A DNA stretch of 64,000 nucleotides from Hydra vulgaris (taxonomy: Eukaryota; Cnidaria; Hydrozoa; Anthoathecata; Hydridae): NCBI RefSeq assembly GCF_038396675.1, contig NC_088921.1, positions 244,501 to 308,500 on the forward strand, in the 5' to 3' direction. The notes under the pieces were generated by a model. That model was not told the DNA's origin. It searched no databases and worked only from the letters and a program-made list of their open reading frames with translations. The position numbers and the translations under genes are program-made. Within the stretch, counting starts at the first letter, position 1. Every line of letters starts with the position of its first letter. Shown piece by piece: positions 34,851 through 48,147 of this stretch.

Positions 34851-37439
34851 AAGTGGCCTAAGGTTTTTCTGAAATGACCCGTTCTTTTGTTTTATCTTTA
34901 CACCACTTAAGCCGAGACGTGCTTTTTTTTTATTGTAAAGAGTGTCTTACAAATATTAAATTATAAAAAACTAAAATTACTGTTACATTTAAAAACTCTA
35001 TTCAAGTATAGTTAAGATTAGTTGTTTTATTGTTTATAGAATAAATTATAGAAAATTTAAAATAAATTGAAACCTTAAAAAAAATTCAATTTATTTACAT
35101 CAAAAGTTCTCGTTGAATTTTTTTGATAGAAAAAGGGAAGAACATTTTTAGGCGATTGTTTATTAAAGTCAGAGTAATTAGGCTTCTTCATGCCAAGTCC
35201 ATCAAATTAAACGGCTCATTGCCACAATTTAGTGGGATCTTTTCGAAATTTAAAGATTTTTTTGTAAAAATGGTTAATAATAAAAGGTTTTTTGAAATTT
35301 TGGGGCCCTAATGACAGATTTTGGGGGCCAGACCAATAGCCATAGCAACAAGTATTCCATAAATTAGAACCTCTTGTAACAATATAAGTTATTTTGAAAA
35401 TAAAAAACTAAATTAGCTTAATATTGTTTTAGTTTTTATTTAAATATAATGATTCTATTTAAATAATTGCCTAATGAAACAAGATAATTTTTTGTTTAGC
35501 TCTTTATTTTGAGTTATAAACTTATGTTTACAGAGAGAAAAACTTAGTTCGAAGCCACAAACTTCAAGGTGGTGGTAGTGTAATAATTTTCAAGGCAGTT
35601 GCCCCTCATGTTTAAACTGGGTGAGTCGTTCGTAAAGTTAACGAGGCATTACATAACAAGTACAGAGTAAGTCCGGTAAATTATTTTTACGGAATAAAAA
35701 TTATTATTTAAAAAATAGATACTGCATAAATTATCTTAACAAAGTTTGGCACCAGACCAGTCTGGTAAATTAAAAAAAAAAACACTTTTCAAGATGCTTT
35801 GTCAAATTTGTGTTTTTAATGCTTTTAATAACTTTTTTAGAATTAAAGGCTTATTTTCAAAAATAATAATATACAAAAATAACAAAAGAAAAAAGCCAGG
35901 TTTATTTTCACAAAATAAACTTTACTAAATAGAAATATAACCAGACTAAATTATATATAATAAAATATTACGGGTTGCAATATTAAGTTGATTTTTTGGA
36001 TTTGCAATAACTCATTCGAAAACTAAGAAAATTAAAAAAAAAAGGTAAAAATAAGAGCAACAACTTGCCATTTAAAACAAAACTACTTAAGTTTAAGCAT
36101 TTTAAGTGTCTGTTTCTTAAGTTTCAACCATAGCATGAAGATGACAAACTGATGCTGATTGCGACTGTCGAGGTGGTAGATAAACTGCAATAATTAAAAA
36201 ATAAAATCACATTATTTAAAATAAATTGTAATATTTCAATATATTAGTTGAAACACTTAAAGACTTTAAATAAACATTACATACCCTCTTCAATTGATGA
36301 CCCAGACCAATAAAGACTTCTCAGCAACTTTTACCGAGAAAACATTGCAACTAATATTACCTTGTATAAAAAACAATGAGTACAGTTTCAAGAAATTTTC
36401 TGCAGCATCAATCAAAATTTTTTTTTTAAACTAACGTTCAGTTAGTAGCTAAATAAGAGTTATAAACGAGTCATGGCATGTAATAACATTAAAATCCATC
36501 GCATTGTTCTAAAAAATATGAACATAAAAATAACTAAATAATAATAATATAATGCAATAATAGCTAAAATAAACATAAATTAATTATACTGCAACATTTG
36601 AAACAAAAACTATTTTTTTATTTTCAAAAAAACACAAAAAAGAAAGACACTTTATGTGTTTTTTTTTTGGGCGCCCATATCAGGCCAAGGTTATCAAAAC
36701 AGGTCCATGTATGTTTAAAATTTATAATCTAATTAATAATAATACAAATAAAAGTATTAGTAATACAAATAAAATTTTGTGTTGAAATAGGAATATAAAA
36801 AATACCCTAAAATCTTTATTAAATGGTCTCTAGTCATGAAAAAGACTTTGCAGTTGTTCTTTAAAACAGTGAAAAAAATTTTGCAAGCATAATATGATTG
36901 CCAAACTTTAAATTATAACAATCAGAACAGCAATATCTCTATTTTACAATCAAGTTAATTTATATACAATCACATGGCCTTGACCTTGCTATTGTTGGGC
37001 TTATTAACAACACTGGTAGAAGTTATGTTGCCTGCAAGAGACAAGAATAGCTTACAAAAAATTATCAACATAAAGTAACCCATGAATCAGGTGGATTTAA
37101 AACACAAGTGTAATATATCTTAACCAGCACAAATGAGTTATTTGCTATATAAAGTTGTTGGCCATGAAGCAGGAGATATGTGAGTAAGTAGAGAATTTAA
37201 AAATTAAAAGAAGATGAAGTGCATAAACATTTTGAAAGGAAATTTAAAGCAAAATAAAGAAATCTGAACATAAAGTCATCAACAACACAAAGAATTGTGG
37301 TAGTTCAATGAATACTTGGTTAAAATTGTAGCAAAAATCAACAAATTTTATAAAATGCTGTAAGAGTCTGTGAATGCAGAAGACAGGTTCTTGCATTGTA
37401 AGTCTGAGTGCAAGGCAAAAAAAGATGTATACAAAGTTC
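34851..37439. other. Intergenic AT-rich DNA
   Basis: 2.6 kb in which I recognise no gene, RNA or element; short ORFs lack any family signature. Confidence 0.5.
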
Positions 37440-37910
37440 AATCAAACAAACAGAAGGTATGAGGTAAGATGCTAGATGAATAAAATGAACAAAGAATATA
37501 GAGTTGTGAAGCAAATAGTTACAAAAAATATAGATTTTGTTAAAGGGTGTATTAAAGGGCTAGATAGAAAAATATTTACAAATGAAGTTTAGGTAAAAAC
37601 GAGTTGGATGGCTCATTTTGAAAAATTGCTAAATGAAGAGTTTGAAATGATCAAGGAAGGTGAATAAGATTGGAGGACCAGCAGATAACAAGTAGTGAAG
37701 AAAAATGAAGGATGCTCAAAAAGCTCAGTTAGACAAGGCTGATAATCCTTCCAGTGTATTGAGGTAGGTTTTGAAAGCTTCAGGGATGCAGATGTTCATT
37801 ATGTTTTAGATCTTTGCAATGAAATTGTTCAAATATAAAATTCGGAATGATTAGAAGCATAAAATCAAGCCATGGCTGTTCTAATTATTATATTTTAAAG
37901 GTTGGCAATC
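37440..37910 (+). pseudogene. RTE-type LINE fragment
   Basis: Reading past stops gives SWMAHFEKLLNEEFE, then KKMKDAQKAQ and LKASGMQ, then a lysine-rich end, close to the RTE reverse transcriptase entry region (WxxHFExLLNE ... MKxGKAxGPSGV ... LKASG). Several stops and frameshifts are present. Confidence 0.45.
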
Positions 37911-38015
37911 ATACCATGCTTGCAAAAATTTAAGTTCAAAATATTTGTGAAATTTAATAACTTAATTACTTTAAGATATTTCAAAGGCATTGAAGTATAA
38001 TTAATTGCCAAAATA

Positions 38016-39074
38016 TTGGTAAAACTTTATAACTCAATTACTTGGCAATATTTTAAAAGCATCAGAAAAGCTAAAGAAGTTTCAAAGGAAATAAAGGAAT
38101 TAATTATAAAAGCCGTAGGAAATAAAATGACTTACAGGCAGATTTCTGAACTTTACAATGTTTCTAAACCAGATATAAGTCACACTATGAAAAGATTTTG
38201 TCTGCGCAAAACTATTGAAAGCAAACCTTGCTCTGGAAGACCTTAAGTTACAACTGAAAAGTCTGATAGATTATCAGTAAGGTATTCCAAAAATAATCCT
38301 CACAAGTCTGCTGTCTAACTTAACGCATCAGTTTCATGGCACAAACTTTGGCGTCAATACAACTAAACGCCAATTACGACAAAATAATCTCTATGACTGT
38401 TGCCCAGTTAAGAAATGGCAAATACCTGCAAGAAATTTGAAAACAAGAATAAAATTTGCAAAAGATCATATTAGTTGGTCTGTTAATGACTGGTCAAAAG
38501 TCTTTTTATTTGATGAATCAAAGTTTATGCTATAAAGTAGTGACGGAATTAAGTATGTTGGGGGCCCAGTAGGAGACAGATTAATCCAAAATATCAGTTA
38601 CCCACTGTTAATCATGGAGGAGGAAATGTTATGGTTTGGGTATGTTTAATCGTGACAATGTGGGTCCCATTCATTCACTTAGAAGGTTTTATGGACCAGA
38701 GAGTTTATTTAGACATCATAAAGAAAGTTATGCTGCCACATGCAAAGCATAAAATGACTTGCAAATAGATCTTACAACAAGATAATGATCCAAAGCATTT
38801 AGCCAAATCTGTTAAAGAATAATTTAAATCACAAAAAATCAAAGATCTTAAATGGCCTTTACAGAGCCCAGATCTCAATCCTATTAAGCATCTTTGGGAG
38901 TACATCAACTGGCAATTAGTTGGTAAAAAAATAACTAACAAAGACCATTTATTAGCATTTATTAAAAAATGTTGGTATAATATTCCTCAGGATGTACTCA
39001 TTAAATAAGTAGATTCAATGCCTCATCGCTGTGATGCTGATTTAAAGACAAATGGATATGCCACCAAATACTAA
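38016..39074 (+). pseudogene. Tc1/mariner transposase, decayed
   Basis: The N-terminal helix-turn-helix is readable: TYRQISELYNVSKPDISHTM, then KPCSGRP. Further on, interrupted by many stops and shifts, come VTTEKSDRLSVRYSKNNPHK, ISWSVNDWSKV, LFDESKFML (first Asp region), GGGNVMVW, LQQDNDPKHLAKS (second Asp) and WPLQSPDLNPIKHLWEYI (third acidic residue region). It ends GYATKY before TAA. No inverted ends were identified with confidence. It is a dead copy. Confidence 0.8.
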
Positions 39075-39970
39075 GTGTTTTATTAAAACAAGTTTATTGT
39101 TAAAAAAATTGCTATTTTGTGAATTTTAGTAAAAGTTTCAGCTTTTTTGAAATAAATATTAACCAAATTCAGTTGTTTCTAAACTTTTGCACGGAAGCTT
39201 TTTCGAAAAAAAAAAAAATTAAATGTTAATTAACCGTTTAATTTTACAACTTTTGTGACTTGTATTTTAAGTTGAAATAATATAGAGCACATTTGGTAAA
39301 AATTTCAGCTTATTTATGAAAGTTTGTGAAAAGTTATGCAGTAAAAATTGAAAAAAAGTGGCATTATGAAAAACATGCAATCTGTAGAAGCGAAGAAACA
39401 AGGACGCTAGCATAATGATGAGGATCATCATTATAATTAATTAATTTTTTATAATTGATAATTTGCAAAAAGTTATCAGGATTGACATAAATCCTGATAA
39501 CTTTTTGCAAAAAACTTTGTAAATCACAAATAAAAGTATTTTGTGCTAGTATTCCTAAGAATACTAATACAGAGTAAGGGTATGGAAATTTAAATGTTGT
39601 ACAAAAACAAAGCAGCTTAGGTATTTATGCTAAAAAAACACAACACAAAGTCCAAAAAAATAACTTATATTTAAAATAATAAAAAATAAAACCTTAACAT
39701 TTATGAAATTCTGTTTATTCATATTAATAAAACAAATAAACCTTTGCTAACATAAAAAAACATTAGGCACCTCCCTACAAACTAATTCCCCAAACATGTA
39801 AAGTGAATTTTTTCCTTAAGTTTTACTTTGACATTTCCAAACTTGTGTTTTCCAATGGTTCTCTACAGCAACATTTAAATGCCATTATGGATTATTTGAA
39901 ACAATTTTTTACAACTGCATGCCCTTCCTGATGTTAATATGAAGCAGGTTGTACTGGTTTACATGTTCAA
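39075..39970. other. Intergenic with one perfect hairpin
   Basis: No gene. Holds the hairpin at 39462-39511. Confidence 0.5.
39462..39511. repeat. Perfect 22-bp-stem hairpin
   Basis: TTTGCAAAAAGTTATCAGGA(TT) pairs without mismatch with its inverse across a 6-base loop. Confidence 0.85.
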
Positions 39971-40174
39971 CCCTCAGAATTAGGGTCGGCATTCGGCAAT
40001 GCCGACCTAACTGCTGACCTGAAAGTATTTAAGATCGGCAAAAAATTGCTGACCTTGTTTCTATGTTTTATGGTTAGACCTTTGTATCAAATAATTTTTG
40101 CCGACCTGATGCCGACCTCAAAAAGATTGAGGTCGGCAAACTATTGCCGACCTCATTTTTCCTAATTCCGAGGG
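39971..40174. mobile_element. 204-bp MITE rich in GTCGGCA
   Basis: Ends CCCTCAGAATTAGG and, inverted, CCCTCGGAATTAGG. Inside, GTCGGCA or its inverse TGCCGAC occurs about eight times, several as close inverted pairs such as GGTCGGCA-TTCGGCAATGCCGACC. Confidence 0.6.
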
Positions 40175-41679
40175 TTGCATGTTATTAGTAGCAGGGTGAC
40201 CTGATCTGACGAATAAAAAGTGTATTAGGGATCCTACCTTTTTTTTTTTGTCAGTGATGGTTTAACAAATTGAATAGAAAAAGGAAAAATACTTCAAGCT
40301 AAAAATAAACTTAACCAAACAAATATTAGTTAAAAAAAAACATTCAAGTCAGATTAATAAATACAAGAAAAACATGTGTTTGATCATCTATGTGCTTGAT
40401 CACCAATGCCAAAACTATGAGAAGCATAAACTAATGTAAAAAAATTAACAAAGTAACTTAAAAAACATATAGGTGGATGAATTTTTTAAATAGAACACCC
40501 AGCATATTCTATTAAAAAGGCTGAAAATGTATATAGATAGAGAAAAATCAAATATTTTCAGAATCTTTTTATTCTATGTGTTTTATCTCCATTACTAGGG
40601 ATTGCAATACCAGTTAACTGGTTTACAAGTAAATCAAACTGAAAATGTATAATTTTGTTACTGGTGAATTTATCCTTAATTACTGGTAAATTTAAAAAAA
40701 ATATATTATAAAAATCTAAGAAATAAAATACATTCATTCAATAAAAAACTACACTACTCATCTTTTCAATAAAAAGTAAATGGAGATATGTTTTTGTCCC
40801 CATTAACTTTTTTACTTAAACAGTTATTTTTTTTTTGTTACTATTCTGTCTCAAGTATTTTGCTGATTTGATATTTACTGAATGTGCACATAATTAATTT
40901 GTATGTAGCTCATATCATAAACAAAATCTTTTCAAAACATGTTAAAGAGGTAATAAAAATAACAAATTGCCTGTTTCATGGGAGAAAAAAATATTTCTAG
41001 TTGCTAATTACATTTTTTTAAATACTTTATTAAATCATTTGTTTGGTGCAGTTGTTACACTATCAACAGCCAAAGTTGGTTTGTTACTTGTTACATATTT
41101 GTTTGTACACCTTATAATTTAAGAGCACTGTTTAGCGCTAAGGGTTATACAAATATTCTTAAGTCTCTATACGATTCAAACTTATATACTTAAGTATCTA
41201 TAGGATTCAAAAGTATAATGCATTGTATGGTGCAGTGTGTAAATCTAAACATGCTGGGAGTACATCTATATATTGCAATATATAGATGTACTCCCAGCAT
41301 GTGTAAATTTAAACACTCAGTGTGTAAACCTAAAGTGTGACACTGCATCATGAAGTGTCCACCCCAATGTACCAACAATAACAAAAAAACAACAACAACA
41401 AAAAGCAACACATTTACCAAAAATATAGGTGTTTTACATAAGAATGTTATAAGTTGCAAAATATATGTACAGTCTACATTCTGGATGATTCGCTCTAATA
41501 TAGCTAGGCTAAATCGAGGAGAGCAGCCATGAACAAAACAAAACAAAAACAATGCAAATAAAACAAAAAATACACACACAGAAGGTTGCTACTAGTCAAC
41601 ATTCATATTTATATCTTATATATCTTCTATAGTGAGATATCTTTTATCACCAGTGATACAACTATTATTTCTATTTATC
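40175..41679. other. Intergenic
   Basis: No supported gene. The 129-codon minus-strand ORF at 41190-41579 is composed of low-complexity hydrophobic codons and overlaps a perfect palindrome. Confidence 0.5.
41249..41302. repeat. 54-bp perfect palindrome
   Basis: ACATGCTGGGAGTACATCTA continues to TATATTG and is followed immediately by its exact inverse with no loop. Confidence 0.9.
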
Positions 41680-42050
41680 TTAATGTAACAAGTAGTATTT
41701 TTATTTGGTTATGAGGACATATTTTCTAATGTTGTTAAAAGGGATTGATTTTAATTTATTTTGAAGTGGATTTAAGTCCATTAATGCAGAGTATTTAAAA
41801 GAATATTTACCGTAGGATATTGTATTTTATGTTGGCACACTCAGTGCACCTCTACAAGAATTTCTTGTAAGTTGACAGCTAATTGCACTGCGTAAGGTAA
41901 ACCATTTATTAAATATAGGAGGTAGCTTTTTATTTAGGCAGCTGTGAATAAATGAACAAATTTGAATAGTGCAAATATCATGCACTTTTAAAATTTGTAA
42001 TGCGCTAAATTTATTGGTAGAAATTCAATAACCCTGACTTCTTTTTTCTG
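41680..42050 (-). pseudogene. CR1-like LINE 3' fragment
   Basis: Minus-strand reading gives FSALQILKVHDICTIQICSF, LNKKLPPIFNKWFTLRSAIS and YGKYSFKYSALMDLNPL, the terminal part of a CR1-like reverse transcriptase. Frames change at least once. Confidence 0.55.
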
Positions 42051-42256
42051 CAAAATAAATAAACGATTTACAATACTTATGTTTCGACTCCATGATAGAA
42101 GGCAATATGACTATTCCTATCAGTTAATATTGATATGATAGAAGGCAATATGTCCAACCTCTCAATCAATATTGACTGATAGGTTGGGGTGGAGCAAGTA
42201 GTCTTTATTTTATTTATTTATAATTTTATTTAGGAAGTCTTATATTCTTTATCTAC

Positions 42257-42564
<308 letters not shown>

Positions 42565-43590
42565 TAAATTACTGTAAAAAAAACAATTCATCATTTCAAA
42601 ATAAACAACTTACCGACTACATTATCTTTAAAGAATTTCTTTGAAAATATGTATGGTTTTACATTTACATTTTTTACATTACATTTTACATTTACATAAG
42701 GGTATGTTTTAAGACGTTTGTTTTTAAACACTTTATTAAATCAAATAAATTATAGTATGCATTATTCTATACTTAAACGCCGTGGATAGCCTACGGAAAG
42801 TCGGTAGCCAAAAAAATAAAAATTTGCCTACCGAAAGTCTGTTTTATTGGCTAAGAATGTCACGTGTTAAAAATTTAATCTTGTTTATATTTTTTATCTT
42901 TTTTTACAACATTTTTTAAAGTATTTTTCATATGGCTGTTTTCATAACTTACTTTATTGCGTTTCTAGCGAAAGTATGGCTTTTTCATGCTCTGATTCTT
43001 TTGCATCATTTGCAGTTTTAAAAGAAGCTATTAAGAAGTACGAAGATACTTCTTTTATAAAGTTGTGGGTAAGAGATGCTAGAACTATTGAGGCTGCTAG
43101 GAAATCCATTCCTAAAAAAGCTGCTTTAATGGCAGCTGATATTAAACATTATTTTATAAAGTATTGTTGCATTCATGGTGGTCAAAAATTTAAATATTGT
43201 GGCAAAGGAAAGCGTAAAACTTCGTAAGTTATTGTGTTTATTGTTTTAGCAAAGTATAGAAATTTACTTTGATTTATATTATATTATAATTGTTATTGGA
43301 TTATAACTTATAATCCAATAACTAACCGAATAAAAAAGTCTTATGTTGAATTTTGATTGTGCTAATAATTAAAGAACTTTTAAAAAAGACTGTCCATTCT
43401 ACCTGAATTTTAAAGCTTCTGAAGATGGTCAATTTTTAGTGTTACATACAATGAATAATACACATAATCATGAAGTATCTGAAGTAAAAAATTTTTGTTT
43501 TGTATTTAAATAATTTCTTATTAGTTTTTAATATAAGTTACACACAAACACACACACATACGTATACATACATACATATACAAATGCACA

Positions 43591-43596
<6 letters not shown>

Positions 43597-43672
<76 letters not shown>
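43597..43672. repeat. AT microsatellite in MULE intron 2
   Basis: Near-perfect (AT)n following a CA/TA-rich stretch. Confidence 0.9.
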
Positions 43673-43676
<4 letters not shown>

Positions 43677-43999
43677 TAATAAAAGATTGAAGATATTATA
43701 GGGAGGTTTAATTACTTTTTTGATTCAAGATCACACATTTTGAGTATTTTTTTTTTTTTAAATAAGTAATTGATGTCAGAATTAAAATTGTATTGTTGAA
43801 AGTATATTATTTTTAAAGCTTTGTTTTGTAGGTTAAATAATCTAAAAAATGCACAAGACTTGGTTTGTCCCTAAACCTGACAAGCATATCTGAGATGTGA
43901 TCCAAAAAATTGAATGGTTTATATTGAGTAAAGTTTCATAATTGACATAGTGACACATTTTGGCTAGCATTCCATTTCACCGCTACACAATTTCACCGT

Positions 44000-45000
44000 T
44001 AAGTTTTTAAGACTAGAGGAGTAGGATAGATTTGAGTCAGTTTTGATTCTAAGATATTTTAATGAAACTAGGTTTTTATATATTTTAGTTTTAAGTTTAG
44101 GTTTTTATATTTTTTAGATTGATGTGATTTGTAAATGATGAGTTCAGTTTTGTTGGTATTAAAACTTAGTTTGTTAAAGTACTGCACTTTAACAAACTAA
44201 GTTTGTAACTAGATTGGATAAATGACTAATATATTTGCTAATTTTTTTTAATGGTTGGTTTGTTATGAGTAATTTTATGTTGTCAGCAAAATAATAAGCC
44301 TTTAAAATTTTAGATATTAAGATCATTTATAAAAATGAGGAATAGCAATGGTCCTAATTCAGAACTTTAGGGTATACCTATGGAGCATTTTATTGGCAAA
44401 GATTTGGCATTATTAATGAAGACAAATTGCAAAATTTTAAGAAAGTATGATGAAAACAATTGGAAAGCAATACCTCGAACACCATAGTGTTCTAATTTAC
44501 TTAGGAGATTAGAGTGATCAACAGAATCAAAGGCTTTCTCCAAGTCAAGTAACAATCCACATGTAAAAAGTTTATTGTCAAGAGCTTTTTTAATAGTTTC
44601 AGTTATTTTAACAAGTACATGAGTTGTTAAGTGTCTGCTATAAAATCCATACTTATATTTGTGGAGACTTTGATTTTTTTCAAAAAAAAGCTATAGAATA
44701 ATGTTAGATAGAAGAGAAATTGATTGATAATTTGTGTGGTCCATTATAGAACCTTTTTTATGTATAGGAATGACTTTGAATATCTTAAAGATATCTAGAA
44801 ATAAGCCTTTATTAGTAGAACTATTATATGGTACAAAGAGGTTTAGAAGTAACATGATAATTAAGTTTAAGAAGGTGTGTGGGATCTAAACTTTTATTGT
44901 TTTCTATATTTTTTTTTATTAAATTAGACACCATATTCAGTAACTAGATTAAGAAAAAAGAATTAGAATTTTTTAAATAGCCAGACAAGGTACTATAAGA
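44000..45000 (-). pseudogene. LINE reverse transcriptase fragment in MULE intron 2
   Basis: Minus-strand reading: YKYGFYSRHLTTHVLVKITE, then LLDLEKAFDSVDHSNLLSKL (motif A Asp), then GIP and LGPLLFLIFINDL before decay at the YADD position. Several stops and frameshifts. CR1/Jockey-type. Confidence 0.65.
44162..44204. repeat. Perfect 19-bp-stem hairpin
   Basis: AAACTTAGTTTGTTAAAGT pairs exactly with its inverse across the 5-base loop ACTGC. Confidence 0.85.
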
Positions 45001-45335
45001 AGAAATCATTTTACTTTTAGATGGGCATTGTATTGTTTTATAAAAATTGTTGAAAGTGTTTGCAACAGCCATACTGTATAAGATGCTGTTACCATTAGAT
45101 TCTGTTACCATTAGATTTGAGATGGTAAGATTTAATTGGTGTGGAGGATATGTGTTGTAGAAGTTAATCTACTACATTAAACTTTGCCATGGCTACAGAA
45201 AAAAACAGAAAACTTCAAGATGAAAATCGCAATTTTAAATCCAAATAAACAGGAATGTATACGCTTATACCAAGTACCACTGGTTTACCATCATGTTTAA
45301 TCAGTATTAAAATGTTGTATATATATATATATATA

Positions 45336-45388
45336 CATGGTTTTCTGATGAGCCTGCTGATGGTGAAACAAGTTGTTGAAGACCAGTA
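45336..45388 (+). ncRNA. Hammerhead ribozyme core (type I-like), copy B
   Basis: CTGATGA (45345-45351), stem II GCC/GGT with loop TGCTGAT, GAAAC (45365-45369), stem III ACA-AGT-TGT, cleavage base T, then GAAGACC. GAAGACC pairs with the upstream GGTTTT with one bulged base. Sequence downstream to about 45480 parallels copy A closely (TTACTAATTTATTATTGCTC, TGTTCTTTAAGGACATT). AT tracts lie on both sides. Lies in MULE intron 2, next to the LTR element's target microsatellite. Confidence 0.7.
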
Positions 45389-45477
45389 AAAATTAGATAA
45401 GTGTTTTTACTAATTTATTATTGCTCTGTTCTTTAAGGACATTAAGCACTCTATTTGTAAAATACACTAACATAGTT

Positions 45478-45510
<33 letters not shown>

Positions 45511-45513
<3 letters not shown>

Positions 45514-45596
45514 TACATACATACATACATACATACATACATACATACATACATACATACATACATACATACATACATACATACATACATACATAC
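45511..45596. repeat. (CATA)n microsatellite, left of LTR element
   Basis: Perfect tetranucleotide tract, continuous with 49058-49184 before insertion of the LTR element. Confidence 0.95.
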
Positions 45597-45798
45597 TGTA
45601 ATATTAATTCTATATTTGTTTTTCTCACACACTTTGTAAATATCTTTACTCAATATATATACATTTGCAAATACCCCCGAGGGTATAATAAACATTATAA
45701 ACGTTATATACAATGTAATAAATGACACACCCACAACGTTCCTTCTGTCGCAATACAACAATAGTTTATATATAATACAGTTATTTACACTAATTACA
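45597..45798 (-). repeat. 3' LTR (minus-strand sense)
   Basis: 202 bp, identical by eye to 48856-49057; contains a GAGGGTATTTGC motif on the sense strand. Confidence 0.93.
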
Positions 45799-45812
45799 AC
45801 ACCCCTTGATCT

Positions 45813-47732
45813 CTAGATCACAAAGTCCGCATACTTATTCGGAAACCTCCGCACTCGCGTCGATCTTCGGAGATTTAGGTTATCCGCGATGGGTTCTTCC
45901 GATTCTCTGATAGACAAGTCAGCTACAATGGGAGCAGGACGATCGTCCGACATGTGTCTCGGCAATCCATCGATTTCTACCGAAACTCCTCGTCTTTCAT
46001 CTGAGACTCTTCCTCTGTTCCATTCGCTCGTGCATTTTGAGTCAGGTGGTTTTACAAATACTTCTTGTCCTTGTGTATAGTTGTGGAGAACTTCCGCGTT
46101 AGTTTTGGCAGAAATTGTGTGTGGTTTCCACTCGTAGGAAAATATAGCTTTGTAGGGGAGCGATGTTTCCTCACCATTATTTCTGGGAGCTATGTTATAC
46201 CAATATACCATTTTTAACGGGTCTTTGCCACTTCTGGCTTCTATGCGCTTGATTGTGCGATGATGACGTTCAACAATTCCATTTCCAGATGGCCTGTAAG
46301 CGCAACGAAACAAGATGGACACTCCCCAATCTGCGCATAATTCACCAACGAGTTTTGAGCGAAAAGTCTTGCTGTTGTCAAGTAGAACTTGCCACAGAGG
46401 TCCTCTTTCTCGGAATATTTCTTCTAAATGGAAGCACACTGTTGTTTCTTTCTCGTTCTGTAGCCTTCTCCAAATTGCAAACTTGCTCCTTTTTCCACAG
46501 TCAATAATAGACAAGTAAATCTCTGATTTGTAGTGGGTTATGTCAATAGCCAAACGATGCCAGCTCTTTCCAACTTCAAGATTTCCTTCTTCCCATCTAA
46601 TCGGCGCAGGATCCACCGATAAACATCTTTCGCAACTTTTCACGACTGATTCAACGTCTTTTCTGCAAACTTTCTCCTTCGGATATGTTTGTTTCATCAA
46701 ATAAAGTGTTCGATTGACTCCAAAGTGATGAAGATTATGAAACGACTTCACATCAGGCGGTACAATGTTTGCTGTCATTGCAGAATGGTTTGCATGCAGC
46801 CAGTTCTGTGGTACCCTCGTAAGAGCATCGGCTTTGTTTTCTGCTGACTTTACCAGGAAAAGTTTTAATTTTATATTGCACTCCTTTACAAGGTCTTCAA
46901 TTAATGACAACCGGCGACGGACAAGTGGTTCTCCGAGACCGTGTACTCGAACGGGTTTGTCACCGATAATTAAGGATCTCAACCAACCGACAACAGTAGC
47001 CGAATCACACTTTATGTTAATACATTCGAATCCCCATTTTGTTGCTAGATTAATTCCTTTTATCACGGCTTCTAACTCTGCAAGATTAATGTGAGCCGTA
47101 TCATCTTGTTTCCTCAGCCACGAACAGTCTTTTACTATTTCCCCAGCCACTTCCAAAACTATGCCAACAGCTAAACTGCTTGCATCGCACCACACTGTTG
47201 CTTCAGAAATGTTTTTGACGTTCCATGACCCATGAACGGGATCTTCCTTTGTAAGTCTTTCATTCAAACTGCTTACTAATTTAACAACTCGTTCGTTCAC
47301 CAAAGAGTCCCATCCACAACTACTCGAAACTCTTTTTAGATAGCTGCACGAAGGACGCAGACAATTTGCTATTGGAAAATGTCCGGTCAGCTGTCCGCAC
47401 CAAGAAAAGATTTGCCGACGTGTCATTTTTCCTTCCGGAACTTTGGGTATGTTGTCACGTTTCCAACGGACTTGGTTGCATTGTTTGTACACTCGCAATC
47501 CAAGCACACGACCACCGACAAGTTTTTCTGGCAACTTAGAATCCAAGCCATATTTTTTCAAGAGTTCTTGAACTCTGCAACTTGACACTATGTTGTTATT
47601 GACAATGATATCATCAATAAATGAATCCGTCCCAGACTCGACAAACTTATCTAAGGATAATACCTTTTTTAAGATTTTAGTCATTAGACGAGGATACTTC
47701 ACTCGTTTTTTCTTGAGAAACAGCAGTAGCAC
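45813..47732 (-). pseudogene. pol remainder: reverse transcriptase end, RNase H, integrase
   Basis: Starts within the retained reverse transcriptase: FIDDIIV (the xxDD catalytic motif), then GGRVLGLRVYK and a thumb-like region. RNase H follows with VWCDASSLAVGIVLE, NLAELEAV and IKCDSATVVGWL (the acidic residues are present). Integrase has an H/C zinc region (HHFGVNRT ... SCERC), then LAIDITHY, VLLDNSKTF and GIVERHHRTIKR (D, D, E). The C-terminus is GQEVFVKP followed by a basic tail. The segment before FIDD, with the first catalytic Asp of reverse transcriptase, is absent. The frame also does not match the protease frame, so the polyprotein cannot be complete. Confidence 0.85.
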
Positions 47733-48147
47733 CGATAGTTAGTTGTTCCACATTGAAGTGTATGGTTTCGCCGTCTCTCCCGACTTGGACACCTCCAAGC
47801 AGTCGTATTGCGTCCATACCAAGTAGCATTTGATATTTGGGAACAATGTCTGCCACCAGGCATTCCAAATCGATGGTGGTATCATTTATAGAAAGATTAA
47901 CAACAATCTGGTGTTTTATTTCAATTGAGTTTCCATTCATCATAACAACCTTTTCTCTTGCGAGTTTGACATTTTTTGCGTTTACAATTTCCCGACTTAA
48001 AATGGATTTGGAGCATCCAGTATCCAACAATGCTTTTATTTTTCTTCCATTAACATATACGCAGAGAGTTGGCGGTTTTAAATTTTGTGGGAAGCCGCTC
48101 GCACAAAAACGGGTGGCTTCCCTTCCACGTTTTTTGAGTTCGTACAC
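47677..48147 (-). pseudogene. Retroviral-type aspartic protease region
   Basis: Frame overlapping the end of gag by about 70 bases (a -1/+1 type arrangement). KALLDTGCSKSILS holds the DTG active site, and MLLGMDAIRLLGG is the second conserved segment. It ends where the deletion joins the reverse transcriptase tail. Confidence 0.8.

Noticed and set aside
40605-40700. Start resembling a hAT end (TAGGGATTGCAATACC)
   Set aside because: No matching inverted end or 8-bp duplication could be found.
41190-41579. Hydrophobic 129-residue membrane-like protein
   Set aside because: Low-complexity antisense frame overlapping a perfect palindrome; no family signature.
45477-45761. Met-Tyr-Val-Cys and His-Thr-Tyr-Ile repeat proteins (also 48787-49194)
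   Set aside because: Translation of the CATA microsatellite and LTR sequence.
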